From contig NC_045149.1 of NCBI RefSeq assembly GCF_008831285.2, forward strand, positions 436,001-500,000: 64,000 bases of DNA, in the 5' to 3' direction. The position numbers and the translations under genes are program-made. The DNA is from Nymphaea colorata. Its lineage: Eukaryota > Streptophyta > Magnoliopsida > Nymphaeales > Nymphaeaceae. This document shows positions 47,558 to 58,800 of the stretch, piece after piece (the first letter of the stretch is position 1; the number at the start of each line of letters is the position of its first letter). Below the pieces are notes generated by a model. The model ran no database searches. It saw only the letters and a list, made by a program, of their open reading frames with translations, and was not told the origin of the DNA.

Positions 47558-49500
47558 TCAATGACAATGTCGCCGCATTCTAAAATCCGGATCAAGGTAA
47601 ACACGGGCAGCTCCAAACGCTCTACTTGATCCCTTTTCTTGTAGCCAAGCACAAATCCGATGATTGCATATTTTCCATTCAAGCGCGTCCAAGCTTTGAG
47701 GATTCCAAAACATCAAAACTCTAGCCCATGGACTTGTTACATGCACATTAGAAACAACGAGATAGTTAGGTAAACGCAGGTTCACCTTCAGAACACCATC
47801 CTCAGAAAGCTTCGTGTCAAGAAGCAAAATAATGCCAGGCTGCAAACAATTGATCTGGCACACTAGATCATGCTAAGCTAGCCTCTCCGCTAGCCCTCCA
47901 ATGGATATGCTGGACTTCCATTGGCGCGTTCCCTTGTCTCCATCTGTAGCTCTAGCATGCAGCAAAGGCTCAGCCTTAGATTCAACAGTACCCTCTTGAA
48001 CACTGATAGTGACTGGTTCCTCCCCAATTAAGTCATTCCCACGATTGATGCTGACTTTATCCTGCAATATAATGTCAGCGATCTCTCCCACAGCCTCCAC
48101 TGGTAGAGCAAGGCCTGAGGATTTCTTTCTGAACTTGCTTACCTCCTTGCTTTTGAGTGGTCTTTTCTTCTCCCTAGATCCTTCGTTGAAACTGTTTTCC
48201 ACAATCATATCACTCTACTGCAGGCCTTTTTTCTTCTTCCTCATAAGGAGCTCTGCCCTCCCTTGGCTAGACTTGGAGCCTGTATTCTTGCATTCCTCCT
48301 CCACTTTCTGTTCCACCTCCATTGGAGGTTCTTGAGCCATACAAATATCTGACCTAAGTCTGTCGTGTGCCATACAATCAGTTTGTTCCTCCATACACAC
48401 TTCCATCTTCTCTTTGATTAGATCATGCGGCAGTTGCTCCTCGTCCAGTTTAACTTTGTGGCTAGAGGATTCATGTTCCCTTTGTAGAGCCTGGTATCTG
48501 TTATTCCAGCCCTCCTTAGGAGAATTCCTTCCAAGCTAACACTGGCTTCTTTTAGTTATTTTGACATGTTTCCACTCATCTTCCTCATGTTCCTTAGCAA
48601 GAGGGTCACCAGCAGCTACACCTTTACGCACTTCACAAGCAAACAAAAAATGGCTGGTGGACCCACACTGTGAGCATAATCAGTTTTTTGTTTCATACTC
48701 AATCGATTGAACAAGTGCATTACCCTCTTCAAACCCCAGTTTGACCTCCAGAACTGGGTGGAATCCAAGCGGTACTTCAATCTGGATTCTCGCATAACCT
48801 ATTATAGCTATTTCTTTTGTGTAAGCATCTGACTCTGCAAACCCTGCTCCCATGAAACCAGCAATGAGCCTAAAGTTATTCGGCTTCCAGAGTTCAGTTG
48901 GGAGATCAGGAAGGCGAACCCATATGCGAAGTTTGCTGGTTGCTTCTATTTTCAAAGGCATCCCTGGCAGCCATTGGTGAGCAATCAAAGTTTTTCTCCC
49001 AATCTTCCATTTCAGAAGAAGCACGAATTAAGAAAATGCCCATGGCTACAGAGGTAAAGCGTAAGTTTTGCATACCTGACCACATACTGCGTAAAGCTGC
49101 ATAGATAAAACCATAATCGAACCTGCTCCTTCCAGCTCCACCGGCCAACGTAGCGATAGCAGTAACGGCAAATGGTTTCTTCACCCTCTCATGGGCTGTT
49201 TTGGGAATGAAAATCACCATCTTGCTCTTTGTTCTGAACCTCTGGGAAGTCATCCTCTTCCATGAGCAGACCGTTGCCACCACAGATACCCACAAATGCT
49301 TTGGGTTCCTCTCGTCCCCCCTTCCATGGCGTTCCTTCCTGCCTCTCCATCACTACCCCCCCATATTCGTTCCCATCTGCCCTCCTTCCACTGCCACACC
49401 AACATTGGAAGGTATGGTAACCGCCAGAGAACCTACGGCCATGAAATCCAAAACACCCGATCCCCCTTCCAGCTAAAAAAGATAGTCGCACCGTGGGTAT
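47558..49500 (-). mobile_element. L1-type LINE, 5' part only (ORF1 and start of endonuclease)
   Basis: Minus-strand frames give the plant LINE ORF1 (DUF4283) pieces F-A-V-T-A-I-A-T-L-A-G-G, F-D-Y-G-F-I-Y-A-A-L-R-S and W-V-R-L-P-D-L-P-T-E-L-W. G-Y-A-R-I-Q-I-E-V-P-L-G-F follows, then after a stop the zinc knuckle C-S-Q-C-G-S-T-S-H-F-L-F-A-C near 48655. A linker follows, and then the first third of the endonuclease (L-D-T-K-L-S-E-D, V-Y-L-D-P-D-F-R-M-R-R) at 47558-47863. There it ends abruptly, with no RT. It is clearly related to the LINE at 53-58.8 kb. Frameshifts are present. Confidence 0.78.
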
Positions 49501-51406
49501 TACGTGAGTGGTTTTTCAGCTGACTATTATTTTCATACACGAGTTTTATTACAGTGCCTAGGAGAACAACCACTAACAACTATAACATGTGCTAGTACTG
49601 GACTCTCAGTTTTCAAAAGGACAAGATAGGGGGTTGTTCCCCTACTCTTGTGGCAGAGAACGAGTTACCTCATAGTTGGCATGCCTAAAAACATAGGCAT
49701 GCTCGTTGTAAAACAAGAAAGTAACCTAGATGGTGTAATATTGAACCGTCAGGCCCCACCCAGGTGGAAGGAAAACCCCTGCGCCTTATTCCATGAGAGC
49801 TTGTGCCACCCTGCTCCACGAGCTGTTCAATCCATACAAGGTTAGGCCAGATTATGCATTAGTCATTATGAGTGTTCATGTTTAATTCACATACTTAAGT
49901 ACCCTTTCAATACTTATTCACTTTGCTCATGTACTTGCATTTACTGCATGTTCAACAGATATAAGCATTTCATATAGCACAACTGAATTGCATTAACTTG
50001 CATAACAATTGCCATCTGAACCAATTATTAACGGCATGCAAAATTTATTAGCCAATAGCATGGATCTCAAATCCAAACTTAAACAGCTCACGATATAGCA
50101 AGACCACAATGATATACACACATATGTAAGTCTCGAACCGAGACCAATCCATATCCAAGTCTTTTTGCAACTACTGTTCATGCATAAATCTATATGTAGA
50201 ACCAAAGCAACTGATAGCATGACATGACTATCATATTCTTTCTACAAGCAATAATCCAGACCTAGACATAAAATATCAAATCAAATAATATCCATCATGT
50301 TATCAAGTCACAATTGCATACAAGTACATGCTACAAGTATATACATAATTCAAATCAAGTCAGATCCAAATCCACTAGCATGTGGACAGATATATACGAA
50401 ATGGCGTAGACCCATATTTAGTTCGATACAATTGAAGGACACACGAGATCCATATCCATATCTATTGGTTTAATTCAATCATTACTTTATCTTCACAAAA
50501 TATCATTTTAAATTCCGTAAAACATGAAAAATTGAGTCTGAGTCTGGACCCCTATATGTTTAGCTAACTAGGTCAAGTTTGGACCCATATTTGCATCAAC
50601 TCCATTTGTCATAACAACAAATCCAAAATGCACTTATTCTAAAAAGACAAAACAAATTTAGTTCCAAACCCAAATATAAATAGGTTCTAAACAAGTGAAA
50701 TCCATTTACAACAACCAAGGTATCTCCTTTAAAACAAGTTGGACTCGAATCCAGATAAGTTCACAACAAAAATACATAAACTTTCGAATAAATTGAACCC
50801 ATATTGAAATCCATTGACAATGGCTAAATATACAGACGTATATATGTTTAAGACAATCGGACCCATTCTAAAATCCATTTGCAGCCATTAAAATATGCAT
50901 TTATATGGATTTTGTATTTAAATCCGAATTTAATTGAGCCGACCAAAGCTTTCATTTTAAGGCAAGTTCATGAAGATATAAGTGTTGAACAAAAATAGTA
51001 TTTGGACAAAAAACTTTTATGACTTACAATAAATTTTTGGTCCAAATGGTCTTGTTTTCTTTTGAATTTAAGATAGATGTTAGTTTTCAAAATGTGGATA
51101 TTTCTTTTTTTTTTTGTAATTTTACAAACATAACATGAGGCAGAATGTTTTTTTTTTTTCACTTCAAAACTTTATATTCAAATTTGAAAGAATTATACAT
51201 TTTCCAAGTTTGTAGAAAATTGGTCTAGAAACATTTTTTGAAACTTATAAGACCCAAAATGAGGCAGACTGAATTTTAAAATTTGAAAACCCCATTTTCA
51301 AAATTCATAAACATGTCACAGTTTTGAAATTTGCAAGACAAGGGTCACGAATGTCATGTGCAAGTTTTTTTTTTCTTTTTTTTTAATAAAAGGAGTTAAG
51401 ATAACG

Positions 51407-51408
<2 letters not shown>
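49501..51408. other. AT-rich intergenic region with degenerate repeats
   Basis: I see no gene. From about 50330 to 50960 there are many diverged ATCCAAATCC-type motifs. The rest is low-complexity AT-rich sequence. Confidence 0.35.

Positions 51409-51498
<90 letters not shown>
51409..51498. repeat. (TA)45 microsatellite
   Basis: An uninterrupted TA run of 90 bp, the longest simple repeat in the window. It ends 10 bp before the duplicated hAT border. Confidence 0.97.
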
Positions 51499-51500
<2 letters not shown>

Positions 51501-51508
51501 GCACGCAT

Positions 51509-51838
51509 GGTTCGATGGCCGAATGCTAGGCTTGCCTGCCTCAAGGGTAAAACGCCTGATGTCTAGGCCTGGGCATCTGGCCTGGCCCGATTTGGAGGCG
51601 CCAATAAGAAAATGGGCCGGAAAACGGGCCGGGCAGGGTACCGGGCCTCATCTTCCCAGTCCGAGGCCCGGCCGGTTCGATGGCCGAATGCTAGGTTTGC
51701 CTGCCTCAAGGGTAAAACGCCTGAAGTCTAGGCCTGGGCATCTGGCCCAGCCCGATTTGGAGGTGCCATTAAGAAAATGGCCCGGATCTAACCGGCCTGC
51801 TACCTGGCCCATTTATTAAGGGGCCGGGCCAGGTACCG
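51509..51838. repeat. 165-bp tandem duplication covering a hAT border and its flank
   Basis: The sequence from GGTTCGATGGCCGAATGC at 51509 is repeated from 51674, including about 55 bp of flank, the target site and the element's TAGGCCTGGGCATCTGGCC end. The target site reads CTGATGTC in the first copy and CTGAAGTC in the second. Confidence 0.85.
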
Positions 51839-52511
51839 GGCCTCATCTTCCCAGTCCGAGGCCCAGCCCGGCCCATTTTTAAATTGATAGCTGGGTGGGC
51901 CGGACCCGGCCATCTGGTTCGGATCCAATCTGGTTCGAATCCAACCCGTGTTGAAACGAATAAGGAAGAAGAGGAACCGAGGGGAAGGAAGAAGGCAGAA
52001 AAGAAGAGGAACCGAGGGGAAGGAAGGAGGCGGAAACAAAGATGAAGAAGAAGTTGAGGAAGAAGAGGAACCGAGGGGAAGGAAGGAGGCAGAAACAAAG
52101 AGGAAGAAGAAGTTGGGGAAGAAGACGAACCGAGAGGAAAGAAGGAGGCAGAAACGAAGAGGAAGAAGAAGCAGAGGAAGAAGAGGAACCGAGGGGAAGG
52201 AGGCGCAAACGAAGAGGAAGAAGAAGTTGAGGGAGAAGAGGAACCGAGGGGAAGGAAGGACCGGAGGCGGCAGATAGGAGGTGGACGACAGCGAACCGAA
52301 GGTCGATGGCGGTTGTGGCAGAGGTGGCGGTGTGGCGACGGTGGCTCAGCTCTTTCTCTTTCCAAAGTCCAAAAAAAACCCTAACAAATTTTGTGAGATG
52401 TTTTAAATTTGAAATCAAACTCATAAGTCATAACGGGCCGATTTGTTAACCCGGAACCAGCCCACCGAGTACCGGGTACCCGGTGGCGGCCTGGCCCTGT
52501 GCCCAGGCGTA
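51564..52511. mobile_element. hAT-like non-autonomous element with GC-rich ends
   Basis: Left end TAGGCCTGGGCA and right end (inverted) TACGCCTGGGCA are flanked by identical 8-bp CTGATGTC (51556-51563 and 52512-52519). Subterminal regions are rich in GGGCCGGG/CCCGGCC motifs, a common plant hAT type. The left border is duplicated (see 51509-51838). The interior is a purine-rich minisatellite plus a short GC-rich segment; the open frames there are repeat artefacts. Confidence 0.75.
51973..52260. repeat. 59-bp GA-rich minisatellite
   Basis: GAACCGAGGGGAAGGA-type units recur at 51973, 52009, 52068, 52127, 52186 and 52241. The central spacing is exactly 59 bp, with a 36-bp short unit at the left and 55 at the right. 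Confidence 0.85.
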
Positions 52512-52519
52512 CTGATGTC

Positions 52520-52918
52520 AGATGGACACTTGCGGTCTTCTACCCCTTGTTGCTGCTACGTATTTGAGCTAACAAGGGAGTACAACTCCTTGAAAGCGGT
52601 TTGCTCATTCCCTTGAGCTAATCATAACCCCTAAGTTGTCAATCTTGCTCACTTGGAAACGGATGGAACTAAGTTTTTGTGCCTTAAGGCCGACTTTTGT
52701 GGTAGCCTCCTCAAGTTTAGCTCCCTCATCCACTACATGATGAAAATGCACGAGGATCAAAGGGGGTCCCCTTGCTCTAGGGGATAGCAAGTCATCTTGT
52801 CCTTTCCTCCACTGGCCAATGTAGTCACTTACACTCAGCTGTGGTCGGGAAAAGGCGTCTCTTGAAATGAGACACCCACTAGCATGCCTAGAACGCTTCG
52901 AAGAACTAATGCTGAGGG
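52520..52918. other. Region between the hAT element and LINE ORF2
   Basis: It probably includes the LINE 3' untranslated region on the minus strand. I could not find a clear poly(A) (poly(T) on the plus strand) or a target duplication. Confidence 0.3.
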
Positions 52919-53122
52919 TTAGCCCCGGAATTTATTAGCAAAAAATGAGGATAATATATACATCAACAAAATGGGATCTGAGCGATCCAAAACTTTACAA
53001 AATATCCTCATATGGTCTCCAGTTTGGAGGGGGCCGATGCCAAACTTTGCTAGTAATGGTTCTGTCCACCCAAGCAAATGGAACACCTCAGGCGCTGGGT
53101 CATCTCTAATAAAAACCAACTT
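52919..53122 (-). pseudogene. C-terminal end of LINE ORF2, out of frame
   Basis: The frame here repeats the V-F-I-R-D-D-P segment and continues to a stop at 52919. It becomes separated from the main ORF2 frame because of the 26-bp tandem duplication, so the original ORF2 stop is probably 52919, not 53050. Confidence 0.6.
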
Positions 53123-54762
53123 GGGTCATCTCTAATAAAAACCAACTTGTTCTGCTCTTGACACACGGATTCACCTAAAACCTGCTGTACTGTGTTGTTC
53201 CTCAAGCACTTGCAGCAGCGCCTAATAAATCTACCATTGTTGCAAATTACCTTAATGGTGCCATCAAGCCTATCAATCCCTTGAACTGCTCGTAGGCAAT
53301 GCGAAAGTAGACTTCCTTCATCAGTCGCTCTACTCTCATCACTCCAGCAGGCGATGCCAAAAATAAACCGGCCACTATACTCTCTCACTAAAGCAGACAC
53401 ATCCCTATTGTACTTATTAAGATGCACCGCAATGTGGATATTGTAGACAGTTCCATTCTCCCATCTCCAGCATCCCCAAGGAAGCCCAACCACTAACCAA
53501 GTTTGGATAGCTTGCCTATCACTAAGCGTCCAGTCTCTAGAAATGATGAAATCAGTGCAATAACTCCATAACGCCTTACCAGTCAAGTTCATAGCGTGTT
53601 TTCCCTCATGCTTGCAGCTGTTGCGCCATTTCCATATATGCCAAAGGATTATGTGCAACAAATTTTTCCAGCACTTGAAGAGGATCTTATTTTTAAATTT
53701 GCCAGAAGTCCACCAGACAAGAGCTTCCTTGACAGTTGCAGGTTGGAAATTATTCTGCCCAAACTTCCTTAAGACCAACTCCCACAGGCTTTTGATTACC
53801 TTGCATTGAAGGAAAACATGGTTAATATCTTCTTGAGCGTTATTACAGATATAGCATCTGGAAGCAAGTTGGAGACCCTGCTTTTGGGCTATCGCATCAA
53901 CATGGAGGCGGCCTTCAACTGCCAAGTAGGTTGTCCATGCAGCACGGGGAGGGGCTCCAACTTTCCAAATGAAATTCCTCCAAGGTTGCACGGTACTGCT
54001 AGCACGCAATACATCCCAAAGCTGGTGTCGTGACAGGGGACGGTTGGCACAGTCCACCCATTCGAGAATATCCTGCCGACTATCCTCAAGGACCGGAAGT
54101 TGCATCGAAATGCTATTAGAGTCTAAAAACATTTGGACATAGGTTACCTGATAAGCAAGAATCTCCTTAATAGAGCAGTTTATGGTGTTTAGAATCAGGG
54201 GCCAATGGGCATGTGCAATCATGTTAGCGATAATAACACCATTCCACCCGTCGTGCCAAAATTTGACTGAGGACCCACTATGAACTCTCCAATGAACTTG
54301 AGATTCAATAAGCTGCCAGCATTTAATCACCCTTTTCCATAGAAAGGATTCACTCCCGCTGATTTTATAATGCCACAGACTTTTCTTAGCTAAATATTTG
54401 ACCTTGACAAGATCAGTCCACAGGGACTCCTGTGTGATTGCTTTGACACCAAGAAAACAGAAGTTGGCCCTATTAACATCCGCCATATGCCGGAGTCCAA
54501 CACCACCCTCCACCTTTGGCTTACAAAGAGTCTCCCACCTCATAAGGTGCACTCCTTTTGCCTCCCTATCGTCCCCCCATATGAAACTCGAACACACCCT
54601 GTCAAGTTTATGACAGATAGACATGGGAATCCAAATGACCATCATCCAATAGTTAGGAATAGCTGACAAGACATGTTTGACCAAGCAGATTCTGCCGGTA
54701 TAAGAGAGTAACTTTTGCTTCCAGCCAGCAAGCTTCTGGTTAACCTTAATCACAAGGTTCAC
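53050..54762 (-). pseudogene. LINE ORF2, C-terminal half (thumb, zf-RVT, RNase H-like)
   Basis: Open for 570 codons. It begins with K-L-A-G-W-K-Q-K-L-L-S-Y-T-G-R, the block that normally follows the RT palm in the same frame. Then come F-I-W-G-D-D, G-G-V-G-L-R-H-M, and the zinc-binding C-Y-I-C-x-x-x-x-E-D-I-N-H-V-F-L-Q-C. A degenerate RNase H-like tail follows, in which I cannot identify the usual Asp residues. It was separated from the upstream half by a single frameshift. Confidence 0.85.
53097..53148. repeat. 26-bp tandem duplication in LINE ORF2
   Basis: GGGTCATCTCTAATAAAAAC plus six further bases is repeated exactly once. Twenty-six is not a multiple of three, so it shifts the frame. 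Confidence 0.92.
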
Positions 54763-57097
54763 ATTGGCTGATAGAAATGGCCTTGATTTGGAGAGGTAAG
54801 CCCAAATGTATAACTGGAAAAATGCCCCTCCTCCAACCTGTCATAGAACAAAATGTACTACATTCCAACTCCGAGCAGTTGAAAAAGAAAGCCGAAGTCT
54901 TATTGGGGTTAATTTTTTGACCCGAAGTTGCCTCAAACTCAGCAAGGCAATCACTAAGACCTTGAAAACACTTATATTTTCCTTCAATGAAAAGGAGGAT
55001 ATCATCAGCGTAAAAGGAAGAATGGATAGAACTTAAGCATCTAACCTTGGGGGCTCGGATCCTTCTAACTTGCAAATAGGACAAAATACTGCGGCTGAGA
55101 ACTTCCATGGTAACGATGAACAGGTAGGGGGACAAGGGATCTCCCTGCCTCAGCCCCCTTTTAGTGTAAAACCAAGAACCTTCCTTGCCGTTAATTAGAA
55201 GCGCAGATGACACAGAAGAGATTACAATCATAATCCGCCTGATCCAGTTGGAACAAAAGCCAAGCAACTTGAGTCCATTCTCCACAAATTTCCAATTCAC
55301 TCTCTCATAGGCCTTGCTAAGATCTATTTTGACACATGCCGCCTTAGTCTTACTCCGGGCGAGGGAGTGGATCACCTCCTGGCTGAAAAGAAAGCTGTCT
55401 TGAATGCTACGGCCCAACAAAAAAGCTGACTGATTCTGATCAAGAATACGGCTCAAGATGGGTCTCATCCGTAAGACCATGATACGAGTCAGGAATTTGA
55501 GGATGCTATTGCAAAGAGAAATAGGACGGAACTTGTCCAAAGTGTCGGCTCCCTCTTCTTTGGGAAGAAGAACAATGTGAGTTTTATTGATCCCCTTTAC
55601 TATGTGACTGGACCGAAAAAATTCCTTAATAGCGAGGCTCACATCAGGTTCAATAATAGACCAGAACGAACAATAGAATTGATTGTTAAATCCGTCTGGC
55701 CCGGCAGCTGAATCCTTATTCGCACTGAAGATTGCCCACTGAATTTCCTCATCACGAATAGGACTGACCAAATACTCATTTTCTTCTGCAGTCACCACCG
55801 GACCTGGAGAAACATTGGAGAGAAGGAGTCCAGTGCCAACATTGTCAGTCAACAGGTCTTTGAAATGTCTAGTGCAAGTAGCAAAAATTTCGTCCATATC
55901 CAAAACCGCCCTATCACCATCCCTAATCATGTGGACACGGTTTTTCCTTTGCCTACCTTTAGCAATGGCATGGAAAAATTTAGAATTAATATCACCTTCT
56001 CTCATCCACCTCACACGAGCCTTTTGTCTTAGTCGCTCCTCCTCCATCTTAATAAGCTTTAAGAGAGTGAGGCGAAGCTTCAACTCACGGGAGCTTGCTG
56101 TCGGATCGCCCTCTTCCATCGGCTTTTGAGCCTCACCCACCTGCAGTCTAAGTCTGCCAATAATTTTGTCTAGGTCATTCGGACCTTGCTTGGTAAAAAA
56201 TCGAAGCTTATTTCTGACAAGTTGGAGTTTAGATACCAATCTAACCATGGGGCAGCCACCAACCTGCTGTGCCCAACAGTCTGCAACAAGGCTTCTACAC
56301 TTGGGAAATTGTTCCCAATAGTTGAAATACCGAAAGACCGATATGCCACTGGTAAAGGTGTGATTCCTCACAGCCTCCATCATAATAGGGCTATGGTCAG
56401 AAGAAGTGCGAGGCAAAATGCAAAGACTGAAAAGCCAATCACGACAGTCCCACCAGTCATGGGTGACAAAGCAATGGTCAATCAGACTCTGCACATTGTC
56501 GGGCCCCATTCTATTGTTGGACCAGGAAAATTTGGTTCGGGAGTCGAGAATTTTCATGAGCTGATTGGCCCTGATGAAATTATTGAAGAGAATGCACGGC
56601 CACAGGGCAGGGGGTCTTCCTGATTTTTGTGACATATCCCTTACCGCATTAAAATCACCCAAGCAAACATGCGGCTTACTTATGCTAGAAAGTTCAGCAC
56701 TAAGCTCATCAAACTGGAACCTCCGAATACGAAAATCCGGATGGAGATACACCCCTACAACTGAAAAAATTCTGCCAGAACTTAGGTGTTTAAATACAAT
56801 AGAAATCCAGTAAACTTGCACTTTTGATTCCTGCACCTGCATTTTGTCTGCATCCCACAATAGCAAAATCCTAACCCATTGGCCATTAAGATGGATATAA
56901 GAAATAGAATGATATCTAGGAAACTTGAAACTGAGTTTTTCCAAAGTGGCCTCATTCAGTTTTGTATTTATGAGGACAACAATGTCTGGGTTAGCATGCT
57001 GAAAAATAAGTTGTAGATCATGCTGGCCAGTGACGCCGGCCAGCCCATGAGCGTTCCAAGATAGGAACCTCATTGCGACCCCATAGGAAGGTGACAT
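54746..57097 (-). pseudogene. LINE ORF2, endonuclease and reverse transcriptase
   Basis: Open for 783 codons. The apurinic-type endonuclease occupies about residues 9-240: M-R-F-L-S-W-N-A-H-G-L, N-T-K-L, V-C-L-G-D-F-N-A-V, L-I-D-H-C-F-V, and the catalytic S-S-D-H-S-P-I. The RT runs from about 440: A-A-G-P-D-G-F, R-P-I-S-L-C-N, Q-S-A-F-L-L-G-R-S-I, V-K-I-D-L-S-K-A-Y-E-R-V-N-W (catalytic Asp kept), G-L-R-Q-G-D-P-L-S-P-Y-L-F, and F-Y-A-D-D-I-L-L-F. All key catalytic motifs are present. The frame is lost about 40 bases before the stop. Confidence 0.9.
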
Positions 57098-57426
57098 ACA
57101 CTACTACACCCTACCAGGTCAGCTCTGTTAGGGCTATTTTCCTTTTCTTCCATACGAATTGTATTCTTTTCTTTAAGTAAAGGTACACCCATTCCTTGAT
57201 CTCCTGGATCTTCAGCAGCTGAGGAGGCTCTAGCTTCAGCTGCACTGAATCTAGAGTGATCCATGGACTGAGGACTTAGCAGCTCTGCGTCTGCGAGAGA
57301 AACCATTAAACTAGAAAGAACCTTGTCTGGCTGAGGAAGATTGTTGGACCTCTTCTTGAAAGAACTAGTTGCTTTGCTTTTCAACTGGCATTTCTTCTCC
57401 ATTGGGCTTTTCCGATGGGGCAACAT
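57070..57426 (-). pseudogene. LINE linker between ORF1 and ORF2
   Basis: A basic then acidic low-complexity segment (R-K-S-P-M-E-K-K, K-K-R-S-N-N) overlaps the start of ORF2 by 28 bases. It probably belongs to the ORF1 tail after the stop at 57445, or is ORF1-ORF2 spacer. No domain recognised. Confidence 0.45.
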
Positions 57427-57444
57427 AACATTCGAGGGTTGATT

Positions 57445-58686
57445 CTAGGTATCATCAATAGCCATAGAATCCTTACTTTGGTGGGCTTGAAGGCTACTTG
57501 CGCTCGCCATCCTCATAGATTCGGATGGAGCATTTGCTATATTACATGTTCTATCATGTTCCATCATTTCAACGTCAGACTCCTTGCCCTTCGCAAGTGA
57601 CTCCTTAGCGTGCTCTACTGATTTCCTACTGGTGTGCTCAGATTTCTGCTTATATCTAGTCCCTTCCTCTTTTGCATTGACACCCTCCTCTTTCTCGAGC
57701 AAACTATGAAGGGCTGAGAATCTGTTGGCCTGGTCAGCTTGACCAACCATTTTACTCCGGGAAAAGGACCGGTGTTTGGGGCTTTTAACTGTCATCCAAG
57801 CCTTCCCATCATCTACTGTTGCAGGATCTTCTGAAGGATCTTGCTTCAGCTCCTCACAAGCGAAAGTAAAGTGGGACGTCGCCCCACACCTAAGGCAGTA
57901 TTTCACCTTCGATTCATATTCAACGCTTTGCGCCAGGGCAACACCTTCTTCAAACGATATTCTAACTTCATTCACTGGAATAAAGCCCAGCGGAACCTCA
58001 AGGAGCACACGCGCATACCCCAAACTAGCGACCTCCTTAGTGAATGTGTCAGCTTCCACAAACGTTGCCCCCATCATTTCAGCAAGCCTCTGGAAAATCC
58101 CCTTTTTCCATAACTCTGGTGGAAGATCTGGTAGCCACACCCAGATGCAAACCCTACTCGATGATTCGAGTTTTAGAGGCAAACCAGGTTGCCATCGATT
58201 AGCGACAAGAACTCGCCCCCCAACTTTCCAGCGTCCAGGCGCTAGAATCACTTGCAGGTCAGCCTCATTTGAGGCCCTAATGAGGAACAATCCCTTACCT
58301 ACTGATGAGAACTTAATCGGACCTAATCCTGCCCAAAGAGAACGAAGGGAGGAGAAAACAAAACCATAGTCTAACCTGTTTCGGGTGCGACCGCCTGAAA
58401 GCGTAGCAATGGCTGAGAACCGGAAAGGGGCTTTAAGCTTCTCATGCACTGATTTGGGAACGAATAGCTCCTTGCTGCCATCCACCTCTCGAATCTCCAC
58501 CTCTTTCAAATTATCTTCTTCATCACTCTTGCACCCTTCCACAATGGATGCCCACGAGGGACCCTTTGCATCTGCCGTCACTATGGAAGGAGCAACAGTC
58601 TGAACACGAGCATTCCCTCCTTCCTCCATCCCGCAATCCATCTCTACGCCAGCAGTAGGGTCAGGCGGATCTCCTTCCATCGCCAA
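57445..58686 (-). CDS. LINE ORF1 protein (DUF4283 and zinc knuckle)
   Basis: A 413-residue open frame. The DUF4283 region spans about 75-240: F-S-A-I-A-T-L-S-G-G, L-D-Y-G-F-V-F-S-S-L-R-S-L-W, L-F-L-I-R-A-S-N, W-L-P-D-L-P-P-E-L-W. It is followed by a CX2CX4HX4C knuckle (C-L-R-C-G-A-T-S-H-F-T-F-A-C) near 268-281 and a charged, Ser/Lys-rich tail. Such proteins bind element RNA. The ATG at 58686 is the first in frame after the GC-rich leader. Uninterrupted. Confidence 0.82.
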   Translation of the reverse strand: MAMEGDPPDPTAGVEMDCGMEEGGNARVQTVAPSIVTADAKGPSWASIVEGCKSDEEDNLKEVEIREVDGSKELFVPKSVHEKLKAPFRFSAIATLSGGRTRNRLDYGFVFSSLRSLWAGLGPIKFSSVGKGLFLIRASNEADLQVILAPGRWKVGGRVLVANRWQPGLPLKLESSSRVCIWVWLPDLPPELWKKGIFQRLAEMMGATFVEADTFTKEVASLGYARVLLEVPLGFIPVNEVRISFEEGVALAQSVEYESKVKYCLRCGATSHFTFACEELKQDPSEDPATVDDGKAWMTVKSPKHRSFSRSKMVGQADQANRFSALHSLLEKEEGVNAKEEGTRYKQKSEHTSRKSVEHAKESLAKGKESDVEMMEHDRTCNIANAPSESMRMASASSLQAHQSKDSMAIDDT

Positions 58687-58800
58687 TGAATATCAGATCG
58701 CCGGCCAGCCGGCCGGCCACGAGAGGGGCACCAGTCGGCCACCAGAGAACCCTAGCCCTTTCTCTCTCACCAAAGGCCTTTCTCTCTCTGACCTGTCACT

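Larger units (their letters stand above)
52919..58800 (-). mobile_element. Near full-length plant L1-type LINE
   Basis: On the minus strand a GC-rich leader (about 58690-58800) is followed by ORF1 (58686-57445), a linker, and ORF2. ORF2 has an endonuclease, a reverse transcriptase with an intact Y-A-D-D box, a Cys/His zf-RVT region and an RNase H-like end. The reading frame is broken only a few times: the ORF1-linker stop, a shift near 54790, and a 26-bp duplication at 53097-53148. This is therefore a fairly young or well-preserved copy. The 3' poly(A) end and flanking duplication were not located. Confidence 0.88.

Noticed and set aside
51769-52424. Pro/Ser/Leu-rich frames of up to 198 codons on the minus strand
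   Set aside because: They are translations of a GA-rich minisatellite inside a hAT-like element.
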